DNA of 56,861 nucleotides from SAR202 cluster bacterium (GTDB lineage Bacteria; Chloroflexota; Dehalococcoidia; Lucifugimonadales; UBA826), in the NCBI GenBank assembly GCA_009392815.1, contig VFFS01000059.1, forward strand, positions 1-56,861, written 5' to 3'. The number at the start of each line of letters is the position of its first letter. The stretch's first letter is position 1. Both the position numbers and the translations under genes were made by a program. Below the pieces are notes generated by a model. It saw nothing but the letters and a program-made list of their open reading frames with translations. It made no database searches and was not told where the DNA came from. Below are positions 1-9,038 of this stretch, piece by piece.

Positions 1-373
1 CATTGGCGGAATCTTCAAATATAACTTCCACGTCAGCCCCTAGAGGGACATCATCAACAGGGGTACCGGGTAGATGTGAATACATCTGAATTCCTGGATC
101 TTCATCTAGCATAATGACAGCTACATTGAAAGGCTGGTCATCCTGAAGTAGCCTAATCGGACAATCGTGAACAACGCCATAGTTGTATATCCGTCCTTTT
201 CCACTCATCTCCTCCCATACGAGGTCCCCACCGGATCCGCATCGTCCACATTCTTGTGCTGGTGGATGCTGAAGTCGACTACATTTTCCACATTTCTGGA
301 TAACAAGCCTTGAATCATTGGCCGCTTCCCAGAATGGCGCCGTAAGTTGATCTGGAATTACACCTTGTTTCAC
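1..373 (-). CDS. Zn-ribbon/OB-fold protein (DUF35 type), 3' end outside window
   Basis: The visible 124 residues read from a GTG start preceded by AGGAGG at good spacing. A zinc ribbon is formed by Cys28, Cys31, Cys42 and Cys45, and an OB-fold-like segment (KGRIYNYGVVHD onward) follows. Family knowledge: such proteins accompany thiolases or acyl-CoA enzymes and act as an acyl-CoA-binding or scaffold subunit, so a thiolase-like gene may lie beyond the left edge. That partner is inference. The protein runs off the window; family members are usually about 130-150 residues, so little is missing. The GTG start is easily overlooked. Confidence 0.85.
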   Translation of the reverse strand, partial: MKQGVIPDQLTAPFWEAANDSRLVIQKCGKCSRLQHPPAQECGRCGSGGDLVWEEMSGKGRIYNYGVVHDCPIRLLQDDQPFNVAVIMLDEDPGIQMYSHLPGTPVDDVPLGADVEVIFEDSAN

Positions 374-550
374 AAAACGCCTCCTAATCACTTTAATCTA
401 CAGCGGCATATTAACACCATTTCATCAAGTTTCGACAAAAGGCCTATTTTTATGTAGATACCCAGAAAATTCTCTCAATAAAGTACCGGAAATCTCTGAC
501 CGTCCATACGACTCATTCGACTCAAGGTATTTCAAGAAAGATTCGTTACT

Positions 551-1369
551 TTAAATGCGTTTTATCGTCGCCTTTATAAAGTCCTCATGAAGCAACGCTG
601 AGGTAGCAATAATGCCATCAGAATTTAATTTCGCCCTATATCCATAACGGTCCGTAGCAAGACCGCCAGCCTCCTCTATTAAAAGCAACCCTGCTGCTTG
701 ATCATAAGGTTGCAGTGAATGATGGACATAAATATCCAGCCTTCCGGACGCTGCATAGGAGATCCCAAGAGCGGAAGATCCGATCATTCGCACCGAACTT
801 AGTCTAGGCCATAATCTCCTCAGCATCTGCAGAGTTTTTTCGGTGCCATTATCCTCTCCATAAGCAGCATCTGTGCCAATGACAGAGCCATCGAGGGATT
901 CTCTAGATGACACTTTGATTTTATCCTCTCCCAGAAAAGCCCCACATCCCAACGCTGCGTGAAACATCTCATCCCTTAGCGGGTCGTAATTAACTCCTGT
1001 CACCACCTCCCCATCTTTTGCAAGTGCCACTACTATGGAGAAAAAGGGTATCCCCATCGCATAGTTTCTTGTGCCATCAATGGGATCTACCACCCAAACA
1101 AACCCGGATTCAAGGTGATCTCCTTTAAGCTCCTCGCCATAAAACCCATGGGTGGGAAATTGCCTTGCCAATTCATCCCGTATCAAGATCTCCGCAGCTT
1201 TATCTACGTTCGTAACAATGTCATTATCGCCCTCGTCAGAGATTTCTTTAAGTTTTGGCCACCATTCAAGAAGAAGTTCACCAGCAGATCTAGACACCTC
1301 ACGGGCAACAGTCCACGCATCTTTTCCTGAAAAACTGGATACCGGATTTATTGAAGATTCTTGAGACAT
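551..1369 (-). CDS. suhB: Inositol monophosphatase family phosphatase
   Basis: A 272-residue cytosolic Mg-dependent phosphatase of the IMPase/FIG superfamily. Visible metal-binding motifs are GEE (78-80), DPIDGTRN (95-102) and YDQAAG (Asp223), all in the expected order and spacing. The length is normal for the family. Likely substrates are inositol-1-phosphate, histidinol phosphate or a related sugar phosphate; sequence alone does not decide, so the symbol is by family. It stands alone, with a 177-bp gap to the DUF35 gene and a long non-coding stretch upstream. The ATG start has only a weak purine tract before it. Confidence 0.85.
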   Translation of the reverse strand: MSQESSINPVSSFSGKDAWTVAREVSRSAGELLLEWWPKLKEISDEGDNDIVTNVDKAAEILIRDELARQFPTHGFYGEELKGDHLESGFVWVVDPIDGTRNYAMGIPFFSIVVALAKDGEVVTGVNYDPLRDEMFHAALGCGAFLGEDKIKVSSRESLDGSVIGTDAAYGEDNGTEKTLQMLRRLWPRLSSVRMIGSSALGISYAASGRLDIYVHHSLQPYDQAAGLLLIEEAGGLATDRYGYRAKLNSDGIIATSALLHEDFIKATIKRI

Positions 1370-1645
1370 AGAAATCGACCATCCCGAATTTAATTTAATG
1401 ATAACTATAAGGCTTCAAAAGGCTCAGAAAATTTCACCTATTTATATTTCAAGTAAGAATTCCGGCCATTATTTTTTACAAATCCATGAAAGTGATTGCA
1501 CTCAAATGAACAAGATTTCTTAGATCCTATTCATTTCAGGAACAAACATATAAAAAACAACATTTATAACAGGTGAAGTATTTTTCATGAACTGGAAATT
1601 CTGCCTTTAATGGCTGGAAAAATATTGCTACTAAAATTCGCGACT
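1370..1645. other. Intergenic, no feature seen
   Basis: This AT-rich spacer lies upstream of the phosphatase gene. I see no credible ORF and no DnaA box in it. It probably holds the promoter of the minus-strand phosphatase, but no convincing -35/-10 pair stands out. Confidence 0.4.
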
Positions 1646-2132
1646 TACCCCCTTGCGGAGGTACAAATATCGGGTGTACAAAATTACTACATCTTCATAA
1701 GTGAAGATTGGAGCGCAGAAGAAGACTCTAAAAATTGGAGTCTCTAAGTGCGGAGAGGTAGGAAAGGCGACCCGCTTACAATCTCTCTAATGGATATTCG
1801 TTTGAACACGCTGTAAAAGAGTCGGCAGATATGCCGGGATGACTGGAGAAATAGCAAACGCTACAGTTCCAGTGGCAGCCGGTAAAGGATTAAGAATCTA
1901 TAAATTCAACTCTCTCGATACGGCCTTTATGGCCGCTTCCATCCACCGGATGGTCGAAGCCGGGGGCAAGATTCCAATCCGTTTACCATGGCGTTTTGAG
2001 GATAAAACTCCTCTAATCGCCGTGCTGTAGGTTCAACGATAGAAGCCAGCTCTGCTCTTTGAAAAAAGGAGCATCTAAACCTTGGGTTGCTTTGTGCCAA
2101 AAATAACGGGCACAGCCTGCGAAAACGCGGGC
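1646..2132 (+). ncRNA. Hairpin-rich non-coding stretch upstream of dnaA (candidate structured RNA or leader)
   Basis: A series of hairpins can be paired by eye: TACC/GGTA (1646/1660), ATCTTC/GAAGAT (1691/1703), CGCA+AGACTC with GAGTCT+TGCG (1714-1752), GAGAG/CTCTC (1753/1783), CGGCA/TGCCG with a GATA loop (1823/1832), ACTGGA+TAGC with GCTA+TCCAGT (1842-1873), CGGCC/GGCCG (1921/1931), CCATCC/GGATGG (1939/1948), GTGCC/GGCAC (2094/2109) and GCCTGC/GCGGGC (2115/2127). The stretch looks more GC-rich than the spacer before it. It matches none of the tmRNA, RNase P, SRP or 6S signatures I know. It may be an independent ncRNA or a long 5' leader controlling dnaA. Strand is assumed from dnaA. The call rests on hand pairing only. 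Confidence 0.35.
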
Positions 2133-2149
2133 AATAACATTGGAAATAA

Positions 2150-3538
2150 ATGCTTCCTGGAAATACCCAGCAGGCCGAAAAGGTGTGGAGTGCGGTTCTC
2201 GGCATTGTCGAGATGACCATACCTCGGTCGAGCTATAAAACATGGTTAGGAAATACTCGTGCTGTATCGTTAGCGCGAGATGAACTATTAGTTTCAACCC
2301 CTGATGCATTCACGGCGCAGTACATTCAGGAGCGTCTAATGGTAGTGCTTGACACTGCTCTTAGAGATGTTGCTGGCGACGGATTCAATATCACCCTTTC
2401 AGTAGATGGTGAAAAAGATACCTCTTTACTAACCACTGATACGTCTACGCAAACTGAACAAACTTATCTTGACGCTCGACCCGTGGAACAAGAGTTAGAA
2501 AAATCTGTTAGCTCTGCTCAGCAATTTAATCCAAAATATACTTTTGAAAATTTCATAGTTGGAGATTCAAACGAACTCGCATTTTCCGGTGCCAAAGCCG
2601 TCGCGGAATTTCCTGGGGTACATTTCAATCCTCTCGTTCTATACTCTGGAGTTGGCTTAGGAAAAACACATCTTCTGCACGCCATTGCACAGGAAGGGTC
2701 AAGAAATGGCCTAAATTGCGTTTACACAACTTGTGAGGATTTTACTAATCAGTACGTCCTTGCAATACAAAGCGGTAGTACAGAATCATTCAGGGAGAAA
2801 TATCGATCTTCCGACATCCTACTCATCGATGACATTCAGTTTCTAATTGGTAAAGAGCAAACCCAAGAGGGATTTTTTCATACTTTCAACGCCCTACACA
2901 TGGCAGGAAAGCAAATAGTGATCAGCTCTGACAGACCTGTTACGGATTTAACAGTACTGGAGCCAAGAATAACGTCTCGCCTCGCCGGTGGGTTAGTTAC
3001 TGATATACAAACACCAACCTTAGAAACCAGGCTAGCCATATTACGTTCCAAATCATCTACATTCGATTGTGAGATTCCCCAAGAGGTCACGGAGTATCTT
3101 GCGAAGCGGGTTCAGTCAAACGTTAGGGAACTGGAAGGTACTCTTAATAAGGTTGTTGCATTGTCGCAATTTCGGGGAACCCAAATCTCATTGGACTCTG
3201 TCAAAATAGCGATGGCAGATGTCAGAGGACCGTTACAACAAAAAATGGTCAATGATGAAGCAATATTAGCAGCGGTATCCAACCACTTTGGTATCCCTAA
3301 GGACCATCTGAAAGGTAAAGGAAGACGAAAATTAACCGTGCAAGGACGGCAAGTCGCAATTTATTTGCTTCGCCAGGAGACAGATTTAAGTTTGTCTGCC
3401 ATAGGAAAAATACTGGGAGGTCGGGATCATTCTACTGTCCTACACGGCTATGATCGGGTTGCATCCCGTATAGATGTAGACGAAACCTTACGGGATGATG
3501 TTTTAAGAATCAGAGCTAAAATAATGAAAACCAGATGA
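2150..3538 (+). CDS. dnaA: Chromosomal replication initiator DnaA
   Basis: A 462-residue AAA+ initiator with the full domain order: N-terminal domain I (about 1-90), a short acidic linker, the AAA+ core with Walker A GVGLGKTH (167-174) and Walker B DDIQF (227-231), and domain IV with the DnaA-box signature GRDHST (424-429). It binds 9-bp DnaA boxes as an ATP complex and unwinds the origin. The ATG has a poor Shine-Dalgarno and lies just behind a hairpin-rich leader, which suggests translational or attenuation control. The stop overlaps the next gene by 4 bp. It is unusual that dnaN, recF and gyrB are absent nearby and that the upstream gap holds no recognisable DnaA boxes. Confidence 0.98.
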   Translation: MLPGNTQQAEKVWSAVLGIVEMTIPRSSYKTWLGNTRAVSLARDELLVSTPDAFTAQYIQERLMVVLDTALRDVAGDGFNITLSVDGEKDTSLLTTDTSTQTEQTYLDARPVEQELEKSVSSAQQFNPKYTFENFIVGDSNELAFSGAKAVAEFPGVHFNPLVLYSGVGLGKTHLLHAIAQEGSRNGLNCVYTTCEDFTNQYVLAIQSGSTESFREKYRSSDILLIDDIQFLIGKEQTQEGFFHTFNALHMAGKQIVISSDRPVTDLTVLEPRITSRLAGGLVTDIQTPTLETRLAILRSKSSTFDCEIPQEVTEYLAKRVQSNVRELEGTLNKVVALSQFRGTQISLDSVKIAMADVRGPLQQKMVNDEAILAAVSNHFGIPKDHLKGKGRRKLTVQGRQVAIYLLRQETDLSLSAIGKILGGRDHSTVLHGYDRVASRIDVDETLRDDVLRIRAKIMKTR

Positions 3539-4185
3539 AACTTCTTTTAGTCCGACATGGAGAAACCCATGCTAACCTTGCGAACCGATGGTCTGGGTCA
3601 AAGGATCTCGACATTACTAATTTGACAGACAGCGGACGTGAGCAAGCAATTAAACTGGGCCGATGGTTCAAAGAACGCAGGTTCACTCCAACCCATGTCT
3701 ATTCCAGCCCACAGCAAAGGGCCAAAGACACTTGCGAATTGGCCGGCGGACACTGGGGACTCCACACAAACATTGATGAGAACCTGCGTGAGACAGGGGC
3801 CGGTATATTTGAAGGATTGTCATGGGAAGAGATCGAAAACCAACATCCGACTGAAGCGAATCTTTTCCGAGAATCCCGAGACTGGGCTCACATAGATGGT
3901 GCTGAACAGGAAGAAGACCGAAGAGAGAGAGGAGCAAAAGTTCTAAGAAGCGTAATAGCGAATCACACCAATGATGACACCATCGTCATGTTCGCCCATG
4001 CAGGAATAATCCAGCAGATAGTATGTGCCATTCTGGAGTCTCCCAGACTATGGGGACTAGCAGCCAAGAATACAGCTCTATACGAGTTTTCCATAGATGT
4101 TGACAACTGGTATGAGACATCAAGAACACTGTTTAATCCCACCGCGTGGCGCATAATCAGATTCAATGAACAACCTCACCTATGA
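3535..4185 (+). CDS. Histidine phosphatase (phosphoglycerate mutase-like)
   Basis: A 216-residue cytosolic histidine phosphatase. The catalytic RHG (His8) lies in RHGETHAN at the N-terminus, the conserved Glu of the LRETGAG segment is at 86, and the second catalytic His is in FAHAG (155). Its ATG overlaps the dnaA stop as ATGA, so it is probably translationally coupled to dnaA. The substrate is unknown; family members include cofactor-dependent phosphoglycerate mutases, alpha-ribazole phosphatases and broad phosphatases, and its size fits the latter two. It resembles the next gene, with which it is convergent and shares 6 bp at the stop codons. Confidence 0.85.
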   Translation: MKLLLVRHGETHANLANRWSGSKDLDITNLTDSGREQAIKLGRWFKERRFTPTHVYSSPQQRAKDTCELAGGHWGLHTNIDENLRETGAGIFEGLSWEEIENQHPTEANLFRESRDWAHIDGAEQEEDRRERGAKVLRSVIANHTNDDTIVMFAHAGIIQQIVCAILESPRLWGLAAKNTALYEFSIDVDNWYETSRTLFNPTAWRIIRFNEQPHL

Positions 4186-4848
4186 GGAAGCTTCCTGGGG
4201 AATATGCAGATGACTTGCATCTGCAAATCTTCGGATCTCAAAAGAGCCTGCCCCCTGCCTAGCCCCCCCTATGGGGTCAACCGTATCCCATGCATTAGGG
4301 TCAATTCTAAAGTCAAACACAGCAGTATTAGGTATTCTCAATGACCACACCCGACTGGTTCCCATTATGACCGCCATTATGTACATCATCGTTCCGCTGT
4401 GAGTAAATACTGCAATTTCATCATCACGATTATGACCTTTGATAAAGAAATCAACCGCAGTCTTGGCTCTCTTACGAAGATCGTAGCGTGACTCTGACTC
4501 CGGGACGTTATTGAAAGTTTTTGTTCTTTCAAAAGTCGCCACTGCTTCCGGGTGCTCGATTCGAAGCTCATCCATGGTCTTGCCTTCAAAAACTCCGGCA
4601 CCACCTTCTTTCAAATCATCTATCGTAAATACTTTTTTCTCCGGAAAAGTGATTTCTGCTGTGCGAAGAGCTCTTTTAAGGGGACTTGAATAAATTAAGT
4701 CGGGCGTGAATTTCTCCATTATGAATCTCTCTTTTAGTTTTTCTGCCTGGGTTTGGCCCTCCACAGAGAGTTCATAATCTAGCTGCCCCTGCCACCTACC
4801 CTGGGCATTAGCCACAGACTGACCATGTCGCACAATAACTATTCTCAT
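4180..4848 (-). CDS. Histidine phosphatase, paralogue of the convergent neighbour
   Basis: A 222-residue member of the same family. RHGQ sits at 7-10, the Glu-containing EGGAGVFEG segment at 81-89 and the second His in FTHSG (150). Shared blocks with the convergent gene (VRHG, RW.G, YSSP..RA, G.FEG, the HPE/HPT turn) indicate ancient duplication, the copies now lying tail to tail. The ATG follows a short spacer behind the upstream MFS gene, so the two may be co-transcribed. Substrate unknown. Confidence 0.83.
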   Translation of the reverse strand: MRIVIVRHGQSVANAQGRWQGQLDYELSVEGQTQAEKLKERFIMEKFTPDLIYSSPLKRALRTAEITFPEKKVFTIDDLKEGGAGVFEGKTMDELRIEHPEAVATFERTKTFNNVPESESRYDLRKRAKTAVDFFIKGHNRDDEIAVFTHSGTMMYIMAVIMGTSRVWSLRIPNTAVFDFRIDPNAWDTVDPIGGARQGAGSFEIRRFADASHLHIPQEASS

Positions 4849-4873
4849 TGTTCTATTGACTAGCTCCTCAAAT

Positions 4874-6364
4874 TTAGTTTTCGGAAGTACCTGGCTTTAC
4901 TGTTTTTTCTGATGAAAAGACACCCGCTCCAATAGCACATACTGTCGCAACAGCCATAATAACTGTAGATATCTCAAATGCTCTGCCCATAGATGTAGCA
5001 TATGCAGACCTAAGACCAACATCCTTCAGTGCTTCTGGATCTGACAGATCAGCGTCATAGCCAAGAGAACCCATAACTATTACAACTATCGCAGTCGGCA
5101 TTGCTATTCCCACAACATGCGCTGCATTTCTAGTTAAATTTAGGAATGCAGACACAATCGCATATCGTGACCTTCCCGCACTTCCCATAATAGAACTGGT
5201 GTTTGGAGCCATAAATATACTCATGCCTACTCCAGACAAAGCAGCTATCCCAGATACAAACGCAGGATTCGTATCTATAGTAATCAGGGAGAAAAGATAC
5301 ATTGAAATTGTGGAACATACCATCCCGAACACTGCTGGAATAGTTGTCCCAGTTTTGTCTGCAATCCAACCACTTAGTGGAGCCATAACAACCATGCAGG
5401 CGGAACTCGGGAGAAGGTATAAAGCTGCGACAGCAGTGTCTAGTCCTAGTCCTGAAACCAAAAAGAACGGCATAAGAAAAAAGACTGCGCTGCTGGCAAC
5501 AAAAGAGAGAAATCTAGCCGCCGAACCAACAGAAAAAGCAACCGACTTGAACATAGCCAGAGGTAGCATCGGTTCTCTAATCCTACGTTCCCAAAATATA
5601 AAAGCTACAAACAGCGCCACAGTCAAAACAAATCCCGCAACTATAAATGGTGACGTCCACCCAAACTCTTGTGCGAATGAAATTGCGAGCATAACCGATA
5701 ACAGAAACAACGCCGAAAGAACGGTTCCAGTCCAGTCGAATTTCGCAAGCATTCGAATATTACTGCCCTGAGATTCATCATCGTTCCGTATAACCAAGCC
5801 TGAAAAAACCCAGCTGAGTATGCTAAACACAGAAATTGCTAGAAATATAGCTCTCCAATCCCACAGCCCCTCAATCACTCCACCAAAAACAGGTCCACCA
5901 ACCGCCCCGATACCTACCGCAGTCATATGGAGACCAAGCGCCTTGCCTCTTTCAGAATCGGGAAAAGCCCCTGCAGTCATTGCCATACCATTGGCCTGCA
6001 AAGCTGAAGCTCCGATGCCCATAAGAATTTTTCCCACTATTACCATTTTGAATGTTGGGGAAAATGAAGTAATGAGTGCTGCTATTGCAAATATAAATAT
6101 TCCCCACATCCAAACATTACGAGTTCCCAGGGTTTTCGCTATAGCCCCTGCTGGCATTATCAGAGCACTTACGACAAGCATATAAGATACCGCAAGCCAC
6201 TGTGCTGACGGGATATCGGCACCAAAATACTCTGAAATCGTAGGAACGACAATCGCGGTAGCAGACATTTCCATAACGGTTATAAACGTTGCCGAAGCTA
6301 CAGCAGCATAAGTCCACCAGCGGAAGAAACTACTCTCGGTAATAGACTTAATTGGAAGAGTCAA
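4874..6364 (-). CDS. MFS transporter, 14-helix drug:H+ antiporter type (DHA2)
   Basis: A 496-residue integral inner-membrane protein of evenly spaced hydrophobic segments. Its length and N-terminal signature (IVVPTISEYF followed by WLAVSYML) fit the EmrB/QacA-like DHA2 branch with 14 helices. Such carriers export drugs, bile-salt-like or lipophilic compounds using the proton gradient; the actual substrate cannot be read from sequence. The start is a TTG with AGGA about 10 nt upstream, and the next Met lies inside the first helix. It is followed by a histidine phosphatase 25 bp on and preceded by pyrE 46 bp away on the same strand. Confidence 0.85.
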   Translation of the reverse strand: MTLPIKSITESSFFRWWTYAAVASATFITVMEMSATAIVVPTISEYFGADIPSAQWLAVSYMLVVSALIMPAGAIAKTLGTRNVWMWGIFIFAIAALITSFSPTFKMVIVGKILMGIGASALQANGMAMTAGAFPDSERGKALGLHMTAVGIGAVGGPVFGGVIEGLWDWRAIFLAISVFSILSWVFSGLVIRNDDESQGSNIRMLAKFDWTGTVLSALFLLSVMLAISFAQEFGWTSPFIVAGFVLTVALFVAFIFWERRIREPMLPLAMFKSVAFSVGSAARFLSFVASSAVFFLMPFFLVSGLGLDTAVAALYLLPSSACMVVMAPLSGWIADKTGTTIPAVFGMVCSTISMYLFSLITIDTNPAFVSGIAALSGVGMSIFMAPNTSSIMGSAGRSRYAIVSAFLNLTRNAAHVVGIAMPTAIVVIVMGSLGYDADLSDPEALKDVGLRSAYATSMGRAFEISTVIMAVATVCAIGAGVFSSEKTVKPGTSEN

Positions 6365-6410
6365 AAGGTGGAGTTCCTATTCGCCTCTGAGGATAGAAAA
6401 ACGTCCATTG

Positions 6411-6977
6411 CTAAACGACTGAAATATTGCCGTCATTGTCAGCAGCAAAAATACTCAGAAACTCATATCCGCGCCGGGCACATTCCTCACTTCCACCTGC
6501 TCGTCTATCAAGAATCGATAAAACCTTCACAATTTCGCAACCTTCTTTCTCAATTTCCGCAATAGCATGAAATAGGCTTGCACCAGAGGTGCATGTATCA
6601 TCCACGACAGCTACCTTCATTCCTTCCCTAACAGGACCCTCAACCGATCTCTTCCCCCCATATCCCTTAGCCTCTTTACGCACGATAAGGGCTGGCACCG
6701 GAGTGCCTTCTAAATGCGATATAGCCGCTATGGCTGCCACTATTGGATCCGCCCCCAACGTCGGACCCGCAATTGCATCGGCCTCACAGTCTAAAAGTGT
6801 CGGGAGAAAACATTTTGCTGTCAGATAAGAGCCCTCGGGGTCCAACGTAAGAAGTCTTCCGTCAAAATAATAAGAACTGGTGCCACCTGCAGACAACTGA
6901 AACTCTCCGAACAGTAAGGCTCCTTTCTCTTTCGCTACTTCAAGAAGCCTCGATTTGGATTCAAAAGAGTCTTGCAT
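6411..6977 (-). CDS. pyrE: Orotate phosphoribosyltransferase
   Basis: A 188-residue enzyme joining orotate and PRPP to give OMP in pyrimidine synthesis. The PRPP-binding motif VAVVDDTCTSG is at about 122-132, preceded by the RKEAKGYGG flexible loop with its conserved Lys and by the N-terminal SSYYFDGR segment. I chose the ATG at 6977 because GGAGAGG lies 6 nt upstream; an in-frame TTG and another ATG five and two codons earlier lie on or beside that ribosome-binding site. It is downstream of nadD on the same strand, a 66-bp gap away, likely in one housekeeping operon. Confidence 0.93.
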   Translation of the reverse strand: MQDSFESKSRLLEVAKEKGALLFGEFQLSAGGTSSYYFDGRLLTLDPEGSYLTAKCFLPTLLDCEADAIAGPTLGADPIVAAIAAISHLEGTPVPALIVRKEAKGYGGKRSVEGPVREGMKVAVVDDTCTSGASLFHAIAEIEKEGCEIVKVLSILDRRAGGSEECARRGYEFLSIFAADNDGNISVV

Positions 6978-7043
6978 GTTCATCCTCTCCAATGCATCAG
7001 ATATCTGGGGCTATCAAAATTGTATCTCACCTGCTTCCACGCT

Positions 7044-7667
7044 TCATTTATACAAGGCCTGATCTCTAATTAGTTCTTCAACTGCTGGACATAACATCCC
7101 CAGCGGCGGAAGGTCAGTATCAGAGTTAGAAATCTTTTTCCTTATTTCGCTGGCGGATATATCAGGAGTATTCGCATCAACAATCTCAATTGCATTGGGT
7201 TCATTATTAAGAGAAAGTTTCGGAAGTTCTGACTTATCAAACCCTGGCCGTGTAATAGCCAAAATTTTAAACTCTGAAAGTAATGAAGTAGGATCTTTCC
7301 AGAGAGGCATGCCCAAAACAGCGTCCATTCCAAGTATTACCACAACCTCACTCTGCGGATTAGCCACAGATAGTAAACGTGCCGTATCTAGAGTGTAAGA
7401 GGGACCTTCACGTTGCGTTTCCATCTCTGATAATTCAAATCTCGAATTACCATGATGTTCCAGTGCGAGACGCACCATTTCCACTCTATATTCCGCGGGA
7501 GAAATATCCCAATCTGGAGAATCAGATTTCAAATATGGATCCCCAGCCGGCACAAATATTACTCTGGATAAATCATGGGCTTTCATCGCAGCTTCAGCTG
7601 ATGACAAATGTCCTTCGTGAATAGGGTCAAAGGTTCCTCCAAACAAGCCTATGAGGCTGGGAGTCAC
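7044..7667 (-). CDS. nadD: Nicotinate-nucleotide adenylyltransferase
   Basis: A 207-residue nucleotidyltransferase that adenylates nicotinate mononucleotide in NAD synthesis. The ATP-binding GGTFDPIHEGH motif is at 10-20 and the second motif SASEIRKKI is near 170-178, both intact. The start is a GTG whose GTGA overlaps the stop codon of the upstream aminotransferase, so translation is probably coupled. The length is typical for bacterial NadD. Confidence 0.93.
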   Translation of the reverse strand: MTPSLIGLFGGTFDPIHEGHLSSAEAAMKAHDLSRVIFVPAGDPYLKSDSPDWDISPAEYRVEMVRLALEHHGNSRFELSEMETQREGPSYTLDTARLLSVANPQSEVVVILGMDAVLGMPLWKDPTSLLSEFKILAITRPGFDKSELPKLSLNNEPNAIEIVDANTPDISASEIRKKISNSDTDLPPLGMLCPAVEELIRDQALYK

Positions 7668-8944
7668 TTCACAATCTCCCCAAGCACCTTATCAGCCGCA
7701 GAAAGAGTGAAATTTATGTCTTCCTCGGATAGTGATTCAGAGATAAACCACATACCTCTACCAACGATACGGACGCCCTCTTCCATCATTCCATCAACAA
7801 ATTTACCGTAGAGTTCCATGTCGGAATAAGCTGAATGACTCCTAGCATCCGTAATTTCCTTCCCACCTGTAAAACTGAGAGCAAACATGGGACCAGGCCC
7901 TTGCAATGACATACCTAGCTCATACTTCCTGTCCAAATCCTTCAATCCCGCCATCAATCTTTGCCCGAGAAGCGAGAGTGAGTCCGTTGTGTTTTTATCT
8001 CTTATTCGCTCCAGCGCCGCTTTTCCAGCAGCCATAGACATCACGTTGGCGTTTGCAGTACCGCCATGCATCACTTCACCAGTACCTATTAGATTCATAA
8101 TTTCACGCTTACCACAAAGCATGGAGAGAGGATATCCACCAGCCATGGCCTTCGCAAAAGTGGCTAAGTCAGGAAGAACCCCAAAGTATTCCTGGGCTCC
8201 ACCCTTTCCTAAACGAAAACCTGTTATTACCTCATCAAAAATTAATAAAGATTCATTCGCCGACGTTATATCCCTCAAATACTGCAGATATCCAGGTGCG
8301 GGCATAATACAATTTGTATTACACATAACCGGTTCAGTAATCACGGCAGCTATGGCATTGCCACTGGTCTTAAACACCTGTTCAACAGCTTCAAAATTAT
8401 TCCATGGAAGTACAGCAACGTCTGACGAAGAACTTTCGGAAATCCCTAACGAGAGTGGTTGGGACTGCCCCTCGCCTGAGTGATCGTTATCAAAGAACAG
8501 GCTATCTGACCAACCATGGTAGTGTCCCTCAAACCGAACGATTATATTTTTCTTTGTGAACGCCCTAGCAACGCGAACAGCGGCTTGTACGGCCTCCGTT
8601 CCAGAACTTGCGAAGCGCACAATTTCCGCAGAAGGAACCAATTCACGGGCTAATTCGGCTACTTCTATCTCTAAGAGATGTTGTCCTGCAAATAATTGTC
8701 CCTTTTTTGATGCTTCTGCAACGGCATCCAACAGAAATGACGGCGAATGGCCAAAAATCATCGGTCCTTGGCCCAAAACATAATCAACGTATTGATTTCC
8801 ATCTACATCTGTAATGTAAGAGCCCATCGCTGATTCGAAATAAAGGGGATGTGGACTTTCAACCAAACGTACGTTAGAACTTACTCCTCCAGGCATGGAA
8901 CGACGAGCTCTTACATACATTTCTCTACTTTTATCTAGTTTCAT
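7664..8944 (-). CDS. Class III aminotransferase, glutamate-1-semialdehyde aminomutase-like
   Basis: A 426-residue PLP enzyme of the HemL-like subgroup. The visible elements are the N-terminal PGGVSSNVR, the SSGTEA phosphate-binding loop (113-118), IFDEVITGFR (Asp at about 237) and the Schiff-base Lys265 in TFAKAMAGG. True HemL makes 5-aminolevulinate for tetrapyrroles; many relatives act on other amino compounds, and the active-site loop is not identical to classic HemL, so I withhold the symbol. The ATG at 8944 is preferred over a GTG two codons upstream; neither has a strong ribosome-binding site. It overlaps nadD by 4 bp. Confidence 0.82.
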   Translation of the reverse strand: MKLDKSREMYVRARRSMPGGVSSNVRLVESPHPLYFESAMGSYITDVDGNQYVDYVLGQGPMIFGHSPSFLLDAVAEASKKGQLFAGQHLLEIEVAELARELVPSAEIVRFASSGTEAVQAAVRVARAFTKKNIIVRFEGHYHGWSDSLFFDNDHSGEGQSQPLSLGISESSSSDVAVLPWNNFEAVEQVFKTSGNAIAAVITEPVMCNTNCIMPAPGYLQYLRDITSANESLLIFDEVITGFRLGKGGAQEYFGVLPDLATFAKAMAGGYPLSMLCGKREIMNLIGTGEVMHGGTANANVMSMAAGKAALERIRDKNTTDSLSLLGQRLMAGLKDLDRKYELGMSLQGPGPMFALSFTGGKEITDARSHSAYSDMELYGKFVDGMMEEGVRIVGRGMWFISESLSEEDINFTLSAADKVLGEIVK

Positions 8945-9038
8945 AATCACTAGGATACTGGATAACTAAAAATTTTATCTGCAGACTTCCTGCCTTGCTG
9001 ATAAACTGCCTCTCAATTCTGCTCAGGATGGTGCCAAA

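Noticed and set aside
1839-2030. 63-codon plus-strand frame before dnaA, with an ANATVPVAA stretch reminiscent of a tmRNA tag
   Set aside because: The frame has no stop after the tag-like part, lacks a ribosome-binding site, and the region has no tRNA-like ends of tmRNA. It coincides with hairpins, so it is treated as non-coding.
1646-2132. RNase P RNA, SRP RNA or 6S RNA
   Set aside because: None of the conserved cores of these RNAs can be found on either strand.
1370-2149. Replication origin just upstream of dnaA
   Set aside because: No DnaA-box-like 9-mers found and base skew does not change there; the 29.8-30.0 kb gap is the better candidate.
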